Shown in pieces: positions 8,156 through 16,164 of a stretch of 64,000 nucleotides of DNA (position 1 is its first letter; every line of letters begins with the position of its first letter). Below the pieces are notes generated by a model. That model was not told the origin of the DNA and did not search any database. It was given only the letters and a program-made list of their open reading frames with translations. The translations under genes and the position numbers were made by a program. Source of the stretch: Nocardioides sp. Soil797 (GTDB taxonomy: Bacteria > Actinomycetota > Actinomycetes > Propionibacteriales > Nocardioidaceae); the NCBI GenBank assembly GCA_001429555.1, contig LMSR01000018.1:111967-175966 (forward strand). The letters are read 5' to 3'.

Positions 8156-8515
8156 TCACCCGGGCGGCCGCGGCTTGAACTTGCGCACCTCCTGCGGCCA
8201 GCCGCAGCCTTGGGCCACGCGACCACACCAGTACCTGGCCTGCTCGTCGTCAGGGACGTCGATGATGGTCAGGCCACCGAGGAACTCGGTGGTCTCGACG
8301 TAGGGACCGTCGCTGATCACGAGCTCGCCGCTGGTGTCGTCGGCGGAGGTGATCGGGCCCTGGTCGCCTTCCTCGAGCCCGCCGGCGTATACGTAGACAC
8401 CGGCTTCCTTCATCTCTGCCATCACCGCCAACGAAGGCTTCACGCGGGTGCCGTACCACTCCTCGGGGTGGTCACCGACCCATTGCTGGTTGAAGAAGAT
8501 GAGGTATTCGGCCAT
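8156..8515 (-). CDS. YciI-family (YCII-related) protein
   Basis: A 119-residue protein of the YCII family: MAEYLIFFNQQW, a central GVYVYAGGLEEGDQGPIT segment, the DGPYVETTEFLGGLTIIDVPDDEQA core, and a final Cys/Trp-rich stretch. Such proteins often accompany ECF sigma factors, and some bind metal or act as small dehalogenase-like enzymes. No sigma factor lies beside it here. Start ATG at 8515 with a GGAGC ribosome binding site. Confidence 0.88.
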   Translation of the reverse strand: MAEYLIFFNQQWVGDHPEEWYGTRVKPSLAVMAEMKEAGVYVYAGGLEEGDQGPITSADDTSGELVISDGPYVETTEFLGGLTIIDVPDDEQARYWCGRVAQGCGWPQEVRKFKPRPPG

Positions 8516-8658
8516 GACGGCTCCTGGATGTCGTTGGCGGGCCCGTTGCCCGCCCTCACCTCAGTGACGATCGACCAACAGGGGAATCGACACGATCATG
8601 CCGGAAATCTCGACGACCTCAGGAACGCTTCGCGACGAATTCGACGAGCGTCAGAGGC

Positions 8659-8745
8659 GTCCGATCGACATGCAGTTGGCACGATTCCAACGACCGGTCA
8701 CGCTCAGCCGCGCGCCAGATGGTCGCAACTGCATGTCGACCGGAC
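8659..8745. repeat. Long imperfect inverted repeat (hairpin)
   Basis: Arms 8659-8678 (GTCCGATCGACATGCAGTTG) and 8726-8745 pair at 19 of 20 positions around a 47-nt loop. It occupies most of the 268-bp gap between the start of the YciI gene and the end of the nucleotide-hydrolase-like gene, both on the minus strand. Either a terminator or a mobile palindrome. Confidence 0.6.
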
Positions 8746-8783
8746 CACCTGGCGCGGGGATGCACTCGACCACTGAGCTGATC

Positions 8784-9155
8784 TCAATCGTCGGCGCCGT
8801 CAGGCACGTGGGGCTCCAGGTAGCGCACCGGAATACCGAGCGACACAGCGTGCTCGATCTCGCGGCGGGTGCTCTCGCCGACATGTCCGCTCACGTTGAC
8901 CACGAGGACCTCGTCGGCCATCGCCACCTTCTGAGGGTGGATCCGCCCGAGCCGGGCGCGTTCCTCCACGGTCAGTTCCTCCGTCGGAGCCAGGGCCGTC
9001 GGAGCCAGGGCCGTCGGAGCCAGGGCCGTCGGGGCCAGCACCACGTGTCCGGCCAGGGTCAGGTCGGCCTCGAGGCGCTCGAAGTCGTCGCGGAAACGCA
9101 TCGAGCCGCAGAGCGTTATCACGGTGAACTCCGCGGCTCGCGGCTCTCGGGGCAC
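8784..9155 (-). CDS. Nucleoside 2-deoxyribosyltransferase-like (DUF4406-type) protein
   Basis: A 123-residue protein beginning TVITLCGSMRFRDDFERLEADLTLAGHVVLAP and later PQKVAMADEVLVVNVSGHVGESTRREIEHAVSLGIPVRYLEP. The CGSMRF strand-loop and the DEVLVVN...GxSTRxEIxxA motif are those of the nucleoside deoxyribosyltransferase-like superfamily. Between them sits an inserted APTAL repeat (residues about 42-58) encoded by a 15-bp tandem repeat. It starts with GTG 14 bp after the msrA stop, so the two are probably co-transcribed. The substrate is unknown. Confidence 0.7.
   Translation of the reverse strand: MPREPRAAEFTVITLCGSMRFRDDFERLEADLTLAGHVVLAPTALAPTALAPTALAPTEELTVEERARLGRIHPQKVAMADEVLVVNVSGHVGESTRREIEHAVSLGIPVRYLEPHVPDGADD
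8983..9042 (-). repeat. 15-bp in-frame tandem repeat
   Basis: Three exact copies of GTCGGAGCCAGGGCC (8983-9027) and a degenerate fourth (9028-9042) code APTAL units within the deoxyribosyltransferase-like protein. They are spliced into the loop after the second beta strand. Confidence 0.9.
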
Positions 9156-9169
9156 TGGCCCGGACCCGA

Positions 9170-9814
9170 TCAGGCCGACTCGGGGAAACGGACGCCGGTG
9201 TTGGCGTGACAGCGGTAGCCGAAGGGGTTCTTCGCGAGGTACTGCTGGTGCACGTCCTCGGCGTAGTAGTAGGTCGGCACCGGCCGGATCTCCGTGGTGA
9301 CCTGGCCGAGGTTGCGGCGGGCGAGCTCGTCGCCGTACGCCTTGGTCAGCTCGAGTGCGGTCTCCCGCTGGGCGTCGGTGGTGGTGTAGATCGCAGAGCG
9401 GTACTGGGTGCCGACGTCGTTGCCCTGGCGGTAGCCCTGGGTCGGGTCGTGCACCTCGAAGAACGTCTTGACCAGGTCGGCGTAGGACACGACGGCAGGG
9501 TCGAAGACCACCCGAATGGCTTCGGTGTGGCCGGTCATCCCGGAGCAGACCTCTTCGTACGACGGGTGCGGAGTGTTCCCGCCGGCGTACCCCACGGAGG
9601 TGGACCAGACGCCGTCCTTCTGCCAGTAGATCTCCTCGGCACCCCAGAAGCAGCCGAGCCCGAAGACGGCCACCTCGAGGCCCTCGGGCACCTGGTCGGT
9701 GATCACCGGTGCGTCGAGGACGACGTGCTTGTCGGCCAGGTTGAACCAGGCCTCGGTGCGACCCGGCAGGGCGTTCTCGGGGGTGACCATCTCAGTCTTG
9801 TGGCGTCCGAACAC
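9170..9814 (-). CDS. msrA: Peptide-methionine (S)-S-oxide reductase MsrA
   Basis: A 214-residue MsrA. The catalytic GCFWGAEE motif has Cys55, preceded by the usual AVFGL strand; the YAGG, GHTEAIRVVFDP and FFEVHDPTQGYRQGNDVGTQYRS blocks are all intact. It reduces methionine-S-sulfoxide in oxidised proteins. The usual resolving Cys-containing tail is represented by GYRCHANTGVRFPESA. Length matches actinobacterial MsrA. It heads a two-gene operon with the deoxyribosyltransferase-like gene. Confidence 0.97.
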   Translation of the reverse strand: MFGRHKTEMVTPENALPGRTEAWFNLADKHVVLDAPVITDQVPEGLEVAVFGLGCFWGAEEIYWQKDGVWSTSVGYAGGNTPHPSYEEVCSGMTGHTEAIRVVFDPAVVSYADLVKTFFEVHDPTQGYRQGNDVGTQYRSAIYTTTDAQRETALELTKAYGDELARRNLGQVTTEIRPVPTYYYAEDVHQQYLAKNPFGYRCHANTGVRFPESA

Positions 9815-9902
9815 GGCGTCTCCTTAGGTCTCTGTGCTGATGCTCCAGTGTCTCAACAAACCGGGGCGGCAGAACGTTCCCGGCACAGTATGTGCGGCCG
9901 GT

Positions 9903-10334
9903 TCAGTCGTTGGGGATGGTGCAGGCCACAGTGGGGACGGTCGCGTCGGCGGGGGCGGCGCGACCGCGCTCGGGAACCACCTTGACCGTGTCACCTGTCT
10001 GCCACGGCTGCAGTGTCTGCCGGTTGTTGCCCTGCTGGTCAGGGATGAAGGGCGGTACGACGTAGTCGTGGATGCCGAGATCGAGCATCTCGCTGCGACA
10101 CAGGTCCTCCACCTGGAGCTGGGAGAGCATGTCGCTGCTGGACGGCGGTGTGGGCGTGAGTGCGTCGATGTGAGAACTCGTGTAGCCACTGATCGCGCCG
10201 CCCAGGGAGATGATGGCCATCATCGCGACCGAGCTCCACAGTGGCGAATGCTCGTGTCGGGGCGCGCTCGGGTCGTCCGACGCGTCGTCAAGCAACCGGC
10301 CGGGCTGGTCGAGCATGTCAACGAAATCGATCAT
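9903..10334 (-). CDS. Small single-pass membrane protein of unknown function
   Basis: A 143-residue protein starting MIDFVDMLDQPGRLLDDASDD. One hydrophobic segment (SSVAMMAIISLGGAISGY, about residues 34-51) follows a charged cytoplasmic head, and a 90-residue, probably external, domain contains two Cys (DLCRSEM and VACTIPND) that could form a disulfide. No family was recognised. The ATG at 10334 is preferred to upstream in-frame starts because those run into the metB promoter. Divergent from metB. Confidence 0.6.
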   Translation of the reverse strand: MIDFVDMLDQPGRLLDDASDDPSAPRHEHSPLWSSVAMMAIISLGGAISGYTSSHIDALTPTPPSSSDMLSQLQVEDLCRSEMLDLGIHDYVVPPFIPDQQGNNRQTLQPWQTGDTVKVVPERGRAAPADATVPTVACTIPND

Positions 10335-10434
10335 GGCGCCCTCTGTCCCTCGATCATCGTCCTGTGCGGCCGGATCGACAAGGGGTGCGCACCACGCCTC
10401 GCCGATCCCGAGCGGCGTGGCTAGAGTCGGGCAC

Positions 10435-11598
10435 GTGAGCACCCAAGAGCATTCCGAGAAGGCCGGCTTCGAGACGCGCGCCATCCACGCGGGCTACGAG
10501 CCCGACGAGATGACCGGCGCCGTGATCCCCCCGATCTATGCCACCAGCACCTACAAGCAGGACGGTGTCGGCGGCATGCGCGGCGGCTACGAGTACAGCC
10601 GCTCGGCCAACCCGACCCGGACCGCCCTCGAGGGTGTGCTGGCCGCCCTGGAGCAGGGCGAGCGGGGCTTCGCCTTCGCCTCGGGCATGGCCGCCGAGGA
10701 CACCTTGATGCGTGCCCTGTGCCGTCCCGGTGACCACGCCGTCATCCCCGACGACGCGTACGGCGGCACCTTCCGCCTGTTCGACAAGGTCGCCGCCCCG
10801 TGGGGGCTGGCCCACAGCCCTGCCGCGGTCTCCGACGTGGGCGCGGTGCGTGCCGCGATCCGTCCCGGTGAGACGAAGCTGGTGTGGGTGGAGACTCCTA
10901 CCAACCCGCTGCTCAACATCGGCGACATCGAGGCACTGGCCGGTGTCGCCCACGAGGCCGGCGCGCTGCTCGTGGTGGACAACACCTTCGCCTCGCCCTA
11001 TCTCCAGCAGCCGATCACGCTCGGGGCCGACGTGGTCGTGCACTCGACCACCAAGTACTGCGGCGGCCACTCCGACGTCGTCGGCGGGGCACTCGTCTGT
11101 CGTGACCTCGAGGTGGCCGAGAAGATCGCCTTCCACCAGAACTCCATGGGAGCGGTCTCCGGCCCCTTCGACTCGTTCCTCACCCACCGTGGGCTCAAGA
11201 CCCTCGGTGTGCGGATGGACCGTCACTGCGACAACGCCGAGAAGGTCGTCGAGTTCCTCCTCGACCACCCCGCGGTCGCGCAGGTGATCTACCCGGGCCT
11301 CGAGGAGCACCCCGGCCACGCGGTCGCCGCCAAGCAGATGAAGAGGTACGGCGGCATCGTGTCGTTCCGGGTCAACGGCGGCGAGCAGCACGCTCTCGAC
11401 GTGTGCGCGAAGGCCGAGGTGTTCACCCTCGGTGAGTCGCTTGGCGGCGTCGAGTCGCTGATCGAGCACCCCGGCCGGATGACCCACGCCTCGGTGGCCG
11501 GCACCGACCTCGAGGTCCCGGCCGACCTGATCCGGCTCAGTGTCGGCATCGAGACCGCCGACGACCTGATCGCTGACCTCGACCGTGCCCTCGGCTGA
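10435..11598 (+). CDS. metB: Cystathionine gamma-synthase
   Basis: A 387-residue PLP enzyme of the Cys/Met metabolism family. The PLP lysine lies in STTKYCGGHSD (Lys207). YEYSRSANPTR, the ETPTNPLL motif and the GGVESLIEHPGRMTH active-site loop are intact. It joins cysteine to an activated homoserine to form cystathionine in methionine synthesis; a lyase role cannot be excluded from sequence alone. GTG start at 10435. Position upstream of greA-mca matches M. tuberculosis metB (Rv1079). Confidence 0.92.
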   Translation: MSTQEHSEKAGFETRAIHAGYEPDEMTGAVIPPIYATSTYKQDGVGGMRGGYEYSRSANPTRTALEGVLAALEQGERGFAFASGMAAEDTLMRALCRPGDHAVIPDDAYGGTFRLFDKVAAPWGLAHSPAAVSDVGAVRAAIRPGETKLVWVETPTNPLLNIGDIEALAGVAHEAGALLVVDNTFASPYLQQPITLGADVVVHSTTKYCGGHSDVVGGALVCRDLEVAEKIAFHQNSMGAVSGPFDSFLTHRGLKTLGVRMDRHCDNAEKVVEFLLDHPAVAQVIYPGLEEHPGHAVAAKQMKRYGGIVSFRVNGGEQHALDVCAKAEVFTLGESLGGVESLIEHPGRMTHASVAGTDLEVPADLIRLSVGIETADDLIADLDRALG

Positions 11599-11935
11599 GC
11601 CGTCGGAGCGTCGTGGCCCGGTCGAGCCCGACATCCGGTTCACCCTCGCCAACGAGCGGACCTTCCTGGCCTGGCTGCGTACGGCCATCGGCCTCGTCGC
11701 AGCAGGGGTCGCGGTCTTCCACCTGCTCGACGAGTCGACCGCAACGCAGCTCCTGGCCCTGGTGCTGCTCGGCGCGGGAGCCCTGGCGGGGATGGCCGGC
11801 TTCGCGCACTTCCGCAAGGCAGACGTGGCGATCCGCAGTGGTGAGCCACTGCCCACCGACAACGTGGTGGTCATGGTCATGACGGGGGCCGTCCTGCTCG
11901 CGGTCGCGGCCGGAGTCGCCTCGGTGCTGGTCTGA
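11585..11935 (+). CDS. DUF202 (YidH-like) membrane protein
   Basis: A 116-residue protein with three hydrophobic helices. The DUF202 signature RFTLANERTFLAWLRTAIGLVAAG is present near residue 18, followed by two further spans and a FRKADVAIRSGEPLP loop. Function unknown. The GTG start lies 14 bp inside the metB end, and the stop overlaps the next ATG (TGATG), so metB, this gene and the MutL-like gene are probably one transcript. Confidence 0.85.
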   Translation: MPSAEPSERRGPVEPDIRFTLANERTFLAWLRTAIGLVAAGVAVFHLLDESTATQLLALVLLGAGALAGMAGFAHFRKADVAIRSGEPLPTDNVVVMVMTGAVLLAVAAGVASVLV

Positions 11936-13473
11936 TGGCTGACCCAACACCCCGTGCCGCCACCCCACCCCGTGCAGTTACCCCACCCCGTGCAGTTACC
12001 CCACCCCGTGCAGTTACCCCACCCCGTGCAGTTACCGAAGCGTATGCAGGAAATCCGCGCGAAAAACCTGCATACCTTTCGGTAACGGCACCGGAGGTGG
12101 TGATCTGTGTCGACTTCGGGTCGACCTTCACCAAGTCGGCTCTCATCGACCTCGCCGACGGAGCCATCCTGGCCGCGGCCGACCACCGGACCACGATCGA
12201 CACCGATGTGCTCGACGGGTTCGACGCCTGCCTGGCCCGGCTCGTCGAGGGCGATCCGCGGGCGGCGGACGCGCCCGTGCTGGCCTGTTCCTCCGCCGGT
12301 GGTGGGCTGCGCATTGCCGTGGTCGGCAACGAGGAGCTGGTCACCGCGGAGGCCGGCAGGCGGGTCGCGCTGAGCAGCGGCGGCAAGGTGGTGGCCGTGG
12401 TCGCGGCCGCCGACGGCCACGACTTCGACGCGGAGCTGATCACCGCCGAGCCCGACGTCGTCCTGCTCACCGGCGGAACCGACGGCGGCAACGACGAGGT
12501 GTTGCTCGACTGTGCCCGCCAGCTGGCCTCCGGCACCTGGCAGGGCCCCGTCGTGGTGGCCGGCAACGTGGATGCGCGAGCCGAGGTCGCCGCGATCCTG
12601 GCCGGTCACCCTCACGTGCTGGCCGACAACGTGGTGCCGCGCATCGGCGTACTCACCCCGGACTCGGCCCGCTCCGCGATCCGCGAGATGTTCCTGGCCC
12701 ACGTGATCGGCGGCAAGCACCTGAGCGCGCGCACCGACTTCGCCGCGATGGTGCGCGGTGCCACGCCCGACGTCGTACTCACCGGGGTCGAGCTGCTGGC
12801 CCGTGGCCTCGACGACCACCCGGGGGCGGGCGACGTGGTCGTGGTCGACGTCGGCGGCGCCACCACCGACGTGCACTCGGTCATCGAGGTCGACCCGGAG
12901 GACGCGCTCACCGAGGACGGACTGGCCCGTGAGGTGGTCGCCACCACACCGGTCACCCGCACCGTCGAGGGCGACCTCGGCATGCGCTGGTCGGCGGTCA
13001 GCACCGTCAGCGAGGCAGTCGCCTCCGGCCTGGTCGAGGACGACGACGGCCTGCGCGCCGCAGCCGAGGCGCGCGCGGCCGACCCGGCGTACCTCCCCGA
13101 CTCCCCGGGCCAAGCGGCGTACGACGAAGCCATCGCGGCCGCCGCCGTCGGCGTGGCACTGCGCCGGCACGCCGGCCGGTCACGGGTCGTGCTGAGCCCG
13201 GAGGGCAGGGTCGTCGAACGCACGGGCAAGGACCTGCGTGAGGTGGACCTGCTGGTCGGCTCCGGCGGTGTGCTCCGCAACGGCGCGGACGGCGTGGCCG
13301 AGCGGGTGCTGGGAGCCGTCGTGGGCGAGGTCGAAGGCGGGTGGCAGCTGCCGCGTCGACCCGTGACGGTCGTCGACGTCGACTACGTGCTGGCCGCGGC
13401 CGGTCTGCTCGTCGAGGACCACCCCGAAGCGGCCAGCCGACTCGTCCACGGACTGCATCCCGGCGTGGCATAG
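11935..13473 (+). CDS. MutL/GlmL-type ASKHA ATPase (glutamate mutase activator-like)
   Basis: A 512-residue open frame. The conserved protein begins at VICVDFGSTFTKSALIDL (about residue 56), an ASKHA phosphate-1 loop, followed by LACSSAGGGLRI, VLLTGGTDGGN, DVGGATTDVHSV (second phosphate loop) and LLVGSGGVLRN. This is the GlmL/MutL family, thought to reactivate B12-dependent glutamate mutase. No mutase subunits are nearby. Family length (about 460) would fit a GTG start at 12100, but ATG 11935 overlaps the DUF202 stop and would add a 55-residue TPPRAV-repeat head. Both starts are possible. Confidence 0.82.
   Translation: MADPTPRAATPPRAVTPPRAVTPPRAVTPPRAVTEAYAGNPREKPAYLSVTAPEVVICVDFGSTFTKSALIDLADGAILAAADHRTTIDTDVLDGFDACLARLVEGDPRAADAPVLACSSAGGGLRIAVVGNEELVTAEAGRRVALSSGGKVVAVVAAADGHDFDAELITAEPDVVLLTGGTDGGNDEVLLDCARQLASGTWQGPVVVAGNVDARAEVAAILAGHPHVLADNVVPRIGVLTPDSARSAIREMFLAHVIGGKHLSARTDFAAMVRGATPDVVLTGVELLARGLDDHPGAGDVVVVDVGGATTDVHSVIEVDPEDALTEDGLAREVVATTPVTRTVEGDLGMRWSAVSTVSEAVASGLVEDDDGLRAAAEARAADPAYLPDSPGQAAYDEAIAAAAVGVALRRHAGRSRVVLSPEGRVVERTGKDLREVDLLVGSGGVLRNGADGVAERVLGAVVGEVEGGWQLPRRPVTVVDVDYVLAAAGLLVEDHPEAASRLVHGLHPGVA
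11948..12037 (+). repeat. 18-bp tandem repeat at the head of the MutL-like gene
   Basis: Five 18-bp units of CACCCCGTGCAGTTACCC; the first (11948-11965) is degenerate and the last ends in G. In frame they code (T/A)-P-P-R-A-V. The unit is a multiple of three, so the frame survives copy-number change. Confidence 0.95.
12031..12086. repeat. Hairpin at the head of the MutL-like gene
   Basis: Arms 12031-12050 (GTTACCGAAGCGTATGCAGG) and 12067-12086 pair at 18 of 20 positions around a 16-nt loop. The left arm begins within the last 18-bp repeat unit. It lies immediately before the conserved ASKHA domain, so it is either translated or a leader structure upstream of a GTG start at 12100. Confidence 0.75.
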
Positions 13474-13483
13474 CCTGTCGATC

Positions 13484-14878
13484 GTGAGCAACGAAGCTGA
13501 CGAACCAGACCAGCCCGAGACCGAGCAGGAGACCCCTGACGAGGTCGCTGGGGACGATGAGCCCAGGCGTCGGTTTCTCCTCGGTCGGAACCGTGACCGG
13601 GACCCCGATGACGAGGAGTCACTCTCCGAGCGGCTGACCCAACAGCTGGCCAACCAGTGGGCCGTCCTGCGCGCCGAACGGCGTGCCGACCCGAGCCCCA
13701 TCCAGACCGGTCCGTCGAACCTCAGCCGCGCCCAGGTGCCCTGGGCGTTGGACCTTGCGGCCTCCTGGGCCTGGCGCGTCATCATCATCGCCGCCGCACT
13801 CCTCGGCGTGCTCTGGCTGCTCGCCTACTTCGCGGTGATCACCCTGCCGCTGGTCATCGCGCTGCTGATCGCGGCGCTCGCGGCGCCGCTGGTGCGCTCG
13901 ATGACCAGGATCGGGGTGCCGCGTGCGGTCGGCGCGGGACTCGTCGTGCTGGGCGGCATCGCCGCAGTCGGTGCGCTGCTCACCTTCGTCAGTCGTGAGG
14001 TGATCGCCGGCGGCACCCAGCTCGCCGACCAGGTGGTCGACGGCATCGGACGCATTCGCGAGTGGTTGCAGGACGGGCCGCTGCACGCGAGCGACTCACA
14101 GATCAACGGGTGGCTCGAAGAGATCCAGAAGAGCATCACCGAGCGTTCCAAGGACGCCGAGGTGATCGGGCACGTGACGGAGTTCGGCACTGCTCTGGGT
14201 CACGTCCTGGCCGGCTTCTTCATCGTGCTGTTCGCCACCTACTTCTTCCTGGCCGACGGTCATCGGATCTGGTCGTGGATCGTGCGGATCTTCCCGAGGG
14301 CCTCGCGGGAACGCGTCGACTCGTCCGGTCGGGTGGCCTGGGTCTCGCTGACCCAGTTCGTGCGCGCCACCGTCGTGGTCGCCATGGTCGACGCGGTCGG
14401 GATCATGATCGTCGCCGCGCTGCTCGATGTGCCGCTGGTGCTGCCGATCGGCGTGCTGGTCTTCCTCGGCGCGTTCGTGCCGATGATCGGTGCCACCATC
14501 GCCGGCTCCGTGGCGATCCTGGTGGCGTTGGTCGCCCAGGGCCCGTTCACCGCACTCCTGATGCTCGGCGGGGTGATCCTGGTGCAGCAGATCGAGGGCC
14601 ACATCCTGCAGCCGTTCCTGATGGGCCGCTTCGTCTCGGTCCACCCGCTCGGGGTGATCATCGCGATCGGGTGCGGCGTGATCGTGGCCGGGGTGGCCGG
14701 CGCGCTGGTCGCCGTACCCCTGGCCGCAGTGGTCAACGCCGTGGTCCAACACCTCGCGGCCTTCACGGAGGTGGGGGAGGACCCGGTCGATGCGATTGAG
14801 GACGACCTGGAGGCCGGCGGACGAGATACCGAGGCCGCACCTGATGACCGGGCACTGGCAGACAGAGGAGACAAGTGA
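13484..14878 (+). CDS. AI-2E family transporter (TqsA/YdiK-like)
   Basis: A 464-residue membrane protein. An acidic, Arg-rich N-terminal 80 residues precede about eight hydrophobic spans. The middle (GWLEEIQKSITERSK) is the amphipathic extracytoplasmic helix typical of the family, and the second half has GFFIVLFATYFFLADG, the VFLGAFVPMIGATIAG pore motif and QIEGHILQPFLMGRFVSVHPL. The family exports small molecules or exchanges ions; the original autoinducer-2 link does not apply generally. GTG start 10 bp after the MutL-like stop; the stop overlaps ilvA. Confidence 0.88.
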   Translation: MSNEADEPDQPETEQETPDEVAGDDEPRRRFLLGRNRDRDPDDEESLSERLTQQLANQWAVLRAERRADPSPIQTGPSNLSRAQVPWALDLAASWAWRVIIIAAALLGVLWLLAYFAVITLPLVIALLIAALAAPLVRSMTRIGVPRAVGAGLVVLGGIAAVGALLTFVSREVIAGGTQLADQVVDGIGRIREWLQDGPLHASDSQINGWLEEIQKSITERSKDAEVIGHVTEFGTALGHVLAGFFIVLFATYFFLADGHRIWSWIVRIFPRASRERVDSSGRVAWVSLTQFVRATVVVAMVDAVGIMIVAALLDVPLVLPIGVLVFLGAFVPMIGATIAGSVAILVALVAQGPFTALLMLGGVILVQQIEGHILQPFLMGRFVSVHPLGVIIAIGCGVIVAGVAGALVAVPLAAVVNAVVQHLAAFTEVGEDPVDAIEDDLEAGGRDTEAAPDDRALADRGDK

Positions 14879-16089
14879 ACGAGATCCCGCTGGTGTCGCT
14901 TGCCGACATCGAAGCAGCCCGAACCGCACTCGAGGGCGTTGCGGTACTCACCCCGATGGAGGAGTCGCGCTGGCTCTCCGCCCTGGCCGGCGGCCCGATC
15001 AGCCTGAAGTGCGAGAACCTCCAGCGCACCGGATCCTTCAAGATCCGCGGGGCCTACCTGCGCATCGCTCGCCTCTCCGAGGAGGAGCGGGCCAACGGTG
15101 TCGTGGCCGCCTCGGCCGGCAACCACGCCCAGGGCGTCGCCCTTGCTGCGCAACTGCTGGGCATCAGGTCGACGGTGTTCATGCCCGAGGGAGCACCGAT
15201 CCCGAAGGAGCGGGCCACCCGGGCCTACGGCGCCGACGTGGTCTTCCACGGCAAGTACATCGATCAGGCGTTGGTCGCGGCCAAGGAGTTCGCGGAGCAG
15301 ACCGGCGCGGTGCTGATCCACCCGTTCGACCACGAGGACATCGTGGCCGGCCAGGGCACCGCTGGGCTCGAGATCCTCGAGCAGGCCCCCGAGGTCCGGA
15401 CCGTGCTGGTGCCGGCGGGCGGCGGCGGGCTCGTCGCGGGCATCGGCACAGCGATCAAGGCGATGCGTCCCGACGTACGTGTGGTCGGGGTGCAGGCCGA
15501 GGGCGCAGCAGCGATCCCGGCCTCCCTGGCCCAGGGCGTGCCGGTACCGCTGGAGAACATGACCACGATGGCTGACGGTATCGCGGTCGGTTGCCCGGGT
15601 GCGGTGCCGTTCCAGGCCATCCAGCACCACGTCGACGACATCCTGACGGTCTCGGAGGAATCCTTGTCACGCGCCCTGCTGGCGCTCGTCGAGCGGGCGA
15701 AGATGGTCGTCGAGCCGGCCGGTGCCGCGGCCGTCGCGGCGATCCTCGACCACCCGACCCAGTTCGAGACCCCGGCCGTTGCGGTGCTCTCGGGCGGCAA
15801 CATCGACCCCTTGCTGCTCGGCAAGGTGATCCGTCACGGCATGGCGGCCGACAGCCGCTATCTGAACCTGCGGGTGTGCATCCCCGACGTACCGGGCGGG
15901 CTGGCGAAGCTCTTGGGTGAGCTGGCGGCGGCCCAGGCCAACGTGCTCGAGGTCGCGCACGAACGCATCTCGCCGTCGTTGCTCCTCGACGAGGTCGAGG
16001 TGCACCTGCAGCTCGAGACCCGCGGCAAGGCACATGCCGAGACGTTGCTGTCCCGGTTGCGGGAGCGGGGCTACACCGTCTACGAATAA
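14875..16089 (+). CDS. ilvA: Threonine ammonia-lyase (biosynthetic/catabolic, ACT domain)
   Basis: A 404-residue PLP enzyme. Lys56 in SFKIRGAY binds PLP; SAGNHAQGVA is the phosphate-contact motif and VPAGGGGLVAGI the glycine-rich loop. Residues from about 325 form a short ACT-like regulatory domain (LNLRVCIPDVPGGLAKLLGELA). It deaminates threonine to 2-oxobutanoate for isoleucine synthesis. One short ACT domain and the total length place it with the TdcB/short-IlvA type. The start overlaps the transporter stop by four bases. Confidence 0.93.
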   Translation: MNEIPLVSLADIEAARTALEGVAVLTPMEESRWLSALAGGPISLKCENLQRTGSFKIRGAYLRIARLSEEERANGVVAASAGNHAQGVALAAQLLGIRSTVFMPEGAPIPKERATRAYGADVVFHGKYIDQALVAAKEFAEQTGAVLIHPFDHEDIVAGQGTAGLEILEQAPEVRTVLVPAGGGGLVAGIGTAIKAMRPDVRVVGVQAEGAAAIPASLAQGVPVPLENMTTMADGIAVGCPGAVPFQAIQHHVDDILTVSEESLSRALLALVERAKMVVEPAGAAAVAAILDHPTQFETPAVAVLSGGNIDPLLLGKVIRHGMAADSRYLNLRVCIPDVPGGLAKLLGELAAAQANVLEVAHERISPSLLLDEVEVHLQLETRGKAHAETLLSRLRERGYTVYE

Positions 16090-16092
16090 TGA

Positions 16093-16144
16093 GATACTCC
16101 CTGACGTTTCGGTCCTCCCGAGGACCGAAACGTCAGGGAGTATC
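16093..16144. terminator. Perfect 24-bp stem hairpin between convergent genes
   Basis: Arms 16093-16116 and 16121-16144 are perfectly complementary over 24 bp with a 4-nt CCCG loop. It sits 3 bp after the ilvA stop and 20 bp before the greA stop, so it can act as a bidirectional terminator. No T-tract follows, but a stem this long should be strong by itself. Confidence 0.8.
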
Positions 16145-16164
16145 CAGGTGAAGCGAGCGGTGGA

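Noticed and set aside
11948..12037. Array of 18-bp units considered as CRISPR
   Set aside because: Units are directly adjacent without spacers and no cas genes are present; a minisatellite.
10354..13170. 938-codon open frame on the minus strand
   Set aside because: It is antisense to metB, DUF202 and the MutL-like gene, which have clear families; composition is that of a shadow frame.
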